A stretch of 64,000 nucleotides of DNA from Pedobacter sp. KBW06 (GTDB taxonomy: Bacteria > Bacteroidota > Bacteroidia > Sphingobacteriales > Sphingobacteriaceae), in the NCBI RefSeq assembly GCF_003852525.1, contig NZ_QAJL01000003.1, forward strand, positions 737,343-801,342, in the 5' to 3' direction. The position numbers were made by a program, and so were the translations under genes. Shown here in pieces: positions 63,039 through 64,000 of the stretch (positions are counted from its first letter, which is position 1; each line of letters opens with the position of its first letter). The notes beneath the pieces are model-generated. The model had not been told where the DNA came from, made no database searches, and saw nothing but the letters and a program-made list of their open reading frames with translations.

Positions 63039-63791
63039 ATGCGTTTAAAAAATAAAGTGGCAATTGTAACCGGTGGTTCAAGAGATATCGGAAGAGCTGT
63101 TTCCTTACAGCTGGCAGCAGAAGGGGCCAAAGTGGTGATCAATTACCTGAGCAACCTGGCCAATGCAGAAGAGACGTTAAATCTGATTAAAGAAAATGGC
63201 GGAGAAGCCATCATCGTAAAAGGTGATGTGACAAAATCTGCAGAGGTGACCCAACTGATCGAACAGGCAAGGACTGCCTTTGGCGGGGAAATCCACATTC
63301 TGGTAAATGTTGCCGGAGGAATGGTGGCCAGAAAACCAACCGCAGAACTGGATGAAGATTTCTGGGATGCAGTGATGGACCTCAACCTTAAAAGTGTGTA
63401 TCTCGTGAGCAAAGCGACAATTCCTTACATGGGTTCCGGAGCTTCCATTATCAACTTATCTTCCCTTGCAGGAAGAGATGGCGGCGGACCAGGTGCAAGT
63501 GCTTATGCAACAGCTAAAGGTGGGGTAACGACCTATACCAGGGCACTGGCCAAGGAGCTTGGCCCGAAGAACATTCGCGTAAATGCAGTTTTACCAGGTA
63601 TGATCGCAACCACTTTTCACGATACTTTCAGTAAACCTGAAGTGCGGGTAAATGTGGCCAATGCGACTTTACTGAAAAGAGAAGGACAAGCCTCAGAAGT
63701 GGCAGACCTGATTGTGTACCTGGCATCAGACCAGGCCACTTACATCACCGGAACAAATATAGACATCAATGGCGGTTTAAATTTTTCTTAA
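63039..63791 (+). CDS. SDR oxidoreductase, probable DEH reductase
   Basis: The 250-residue classical SDR has the cofactor motif TGGSRDIGRAV, NVAGGMVARKPTAELDED, catalytic Ser in IINLSSLAG and the pair YATAK. It ends with ITGTNIDINGGLNFS. In alginate catabolism an SDR reduces DEH to KDG with NAD(P)H; the last gene of this operon fits that step. KduD-like dehydrogenase is a close alternative. The kinase and aldolase for KDG are not in the window. Confidence 0.87.
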   Translation: MRLKNKVAIVTGGSRDIGRAVSLQLAAEGAKVVINYLSNLANAEETLNLIKENGGEAIIVKGDVTKSAEVTQLIEQARTAFGGEIHILVNVAGGMVARKPTAELDEDFWDAVMDLNLKSVYLVSKATIPYMGSGASIINLSSLAGRDGGGPGASAYATAKGGVTTYTRALAKELGPKNIRVNAVLPGMIATTFHDTFSKPEVRVNVANATLLKREGQASEVADLIVYLASDQATYITGTNIDINGGLNFS

Positions 63792-63806
63792 ACCGGAAAC
63801 ACCATG

Positions 63807-63826
63807 CGGGAAGCTCCGGCTTCCCG
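63807..63826 (+). terminator. Hairpin after the SDR gene
   Basis: CGGGAAGC-TCCG-GCTTCCCG is an 8-bp stem with a stable tetraloop, 15 bases after the SDR stop. The following TATTTAACC is a poor U-tract, so it may be a partial terminator ahead of the next gene. Confidence 0.55.
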
Positions 63827-63933
63827 TATTTAACCAATACTGGCTTTACACTGTTACAAAAAAGCTGCTTTCTACCGTAAATGGGGATTTTACCAAGTAG
63901 ATACAACCTGAACCAAATATAAATTAACCAGAT

Positions 63934-64000
63934 ATGAATTTTAAAGTTTTGTTGCGAAGCATAGGGATTGTTATGCTCTCGTGTTTCCTGTTCGCAAACA
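63934..64000 (+). CDS. Start of a secreted protein (cut by window edge)
   Basis: Only 22 codons are visible: a positively charged start and the hydrophobic core VLLRSIGIVMLSCFLFAN, i.e. a signal peptide or lipoprotein signal. It follows the alginate operon by 142 bases on the same strand. The family cannot be told; a further alginate gene (lyase or SusC/D) is a natural guess. Confidence 0.5.
   Translation, partial: MNFKVLLRSIGIVMLSCFLFAN

Overview
The window is chromosomal DNA of a Bacteroidota member, most likely Sphingobacteriaceae and probably Pedobacter or a close relative (inference). The grounds are SusC/SusD pairs, an ECF sigma/FecR/STN-TonB relay, the Bacteroidota-only families DUF6660 and HYC_CC_PP, promoters of the TTTG / TAnnTTTG type, and starts that mostly lack a strong Shine-Dalgarno. 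No tRNA, rRNA, CRISPR array, insertion sequence or phage gene was found.

Layout. (1) 1-782: the end of a heavy-metal RND locus (start of a CusA/CzcA pump and its DUF6660 partner). (2) 0.9-18.2 kb: a glycan utilisation locus. A minus-strand operon carries SusC, SusD, a small secreted protein, a GH92 alpha-mannosidase and two GH18 endoglycosidases, one with the Endo H signature; this points to high-mannose N-glycans. Divergent from it are an ECF sigma factor, a FecR anti-sigma factor, a second SusC with an N-terminal STN domain and a second SusD, followed by a convergent secreted EEP-family hydrolase. (3) 18.2-30.8 kb: cysE-cysM, an L,D-transpeptidase, a cold-shock protein, a large outer-membrane barrel protein with a kinase-like N-terminal part, a YdcF-like protein, a CocE/NonD hydrolase, a LytS/LytTR-type two-component pair and a DinB-like protein. 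(4) 30.8-36.9 kb: GH28 and GH36 enzymes (pectin/galactoside), a DUF4397 lipoprotein and a DUF1003 membrane protein. (5) 36.9-43.5 kb: mprF-acvB (lysyl-phosphatidylglycerol synthesis/flipping and probable turnover), then VOC, HxlR, Crp/Fnr and SDR genes. (6) 43.6-56.8 kb: a copper resistance island on the minus strand: CopA, CopZ-like chaperone, a Cys/His-rich secreted protein, an HMA-AraC fusion regulator, a quinone oxidoreductase, HYC_CC_PP, a secreted HMA protein, a CusA pump split into two overlapping genes, a TolC-family protein, two CusB adaptors and a DUF3347 lipoprotein. (7) 57.5-64 kb: an alginate catabolic operon with a FadR-type repressor, PL17 oligoalginate lyase, KdgF, an esterase, an MFS transporter and an SDR reductase.

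How the parts work together. In the glycan locus, endoglycosidases release glycans, SusC/D import them and GH92 trims mannose; the sigma/FecR/STN relay would report substrate at the outer membrane. In the copper island, CopZ hands Cu(I) to CopA for export to the periplasm, and the secreted chaperone-like proteins and CusCBA carry it out of the cell. In the alginate operon, PL17 makes unsaturated monouronate, KdgF opens it to DEH, the MFS protein imports uronates and the SDR probably reduces DEH to KDG.

The most notable signals are: a CusA pump cut between TM4 and TM5 with an ATGA overlap; a composite inverted/11-bp-phased repeat just upstream of copA; a Fam20C/HipA-like kinase signature on a BamA-type barrel; the HMA-AraC fusion regulator; the mprF-acvB pair; and a twin palindromic operator sitting on the FadR-type regulator's own promoter.
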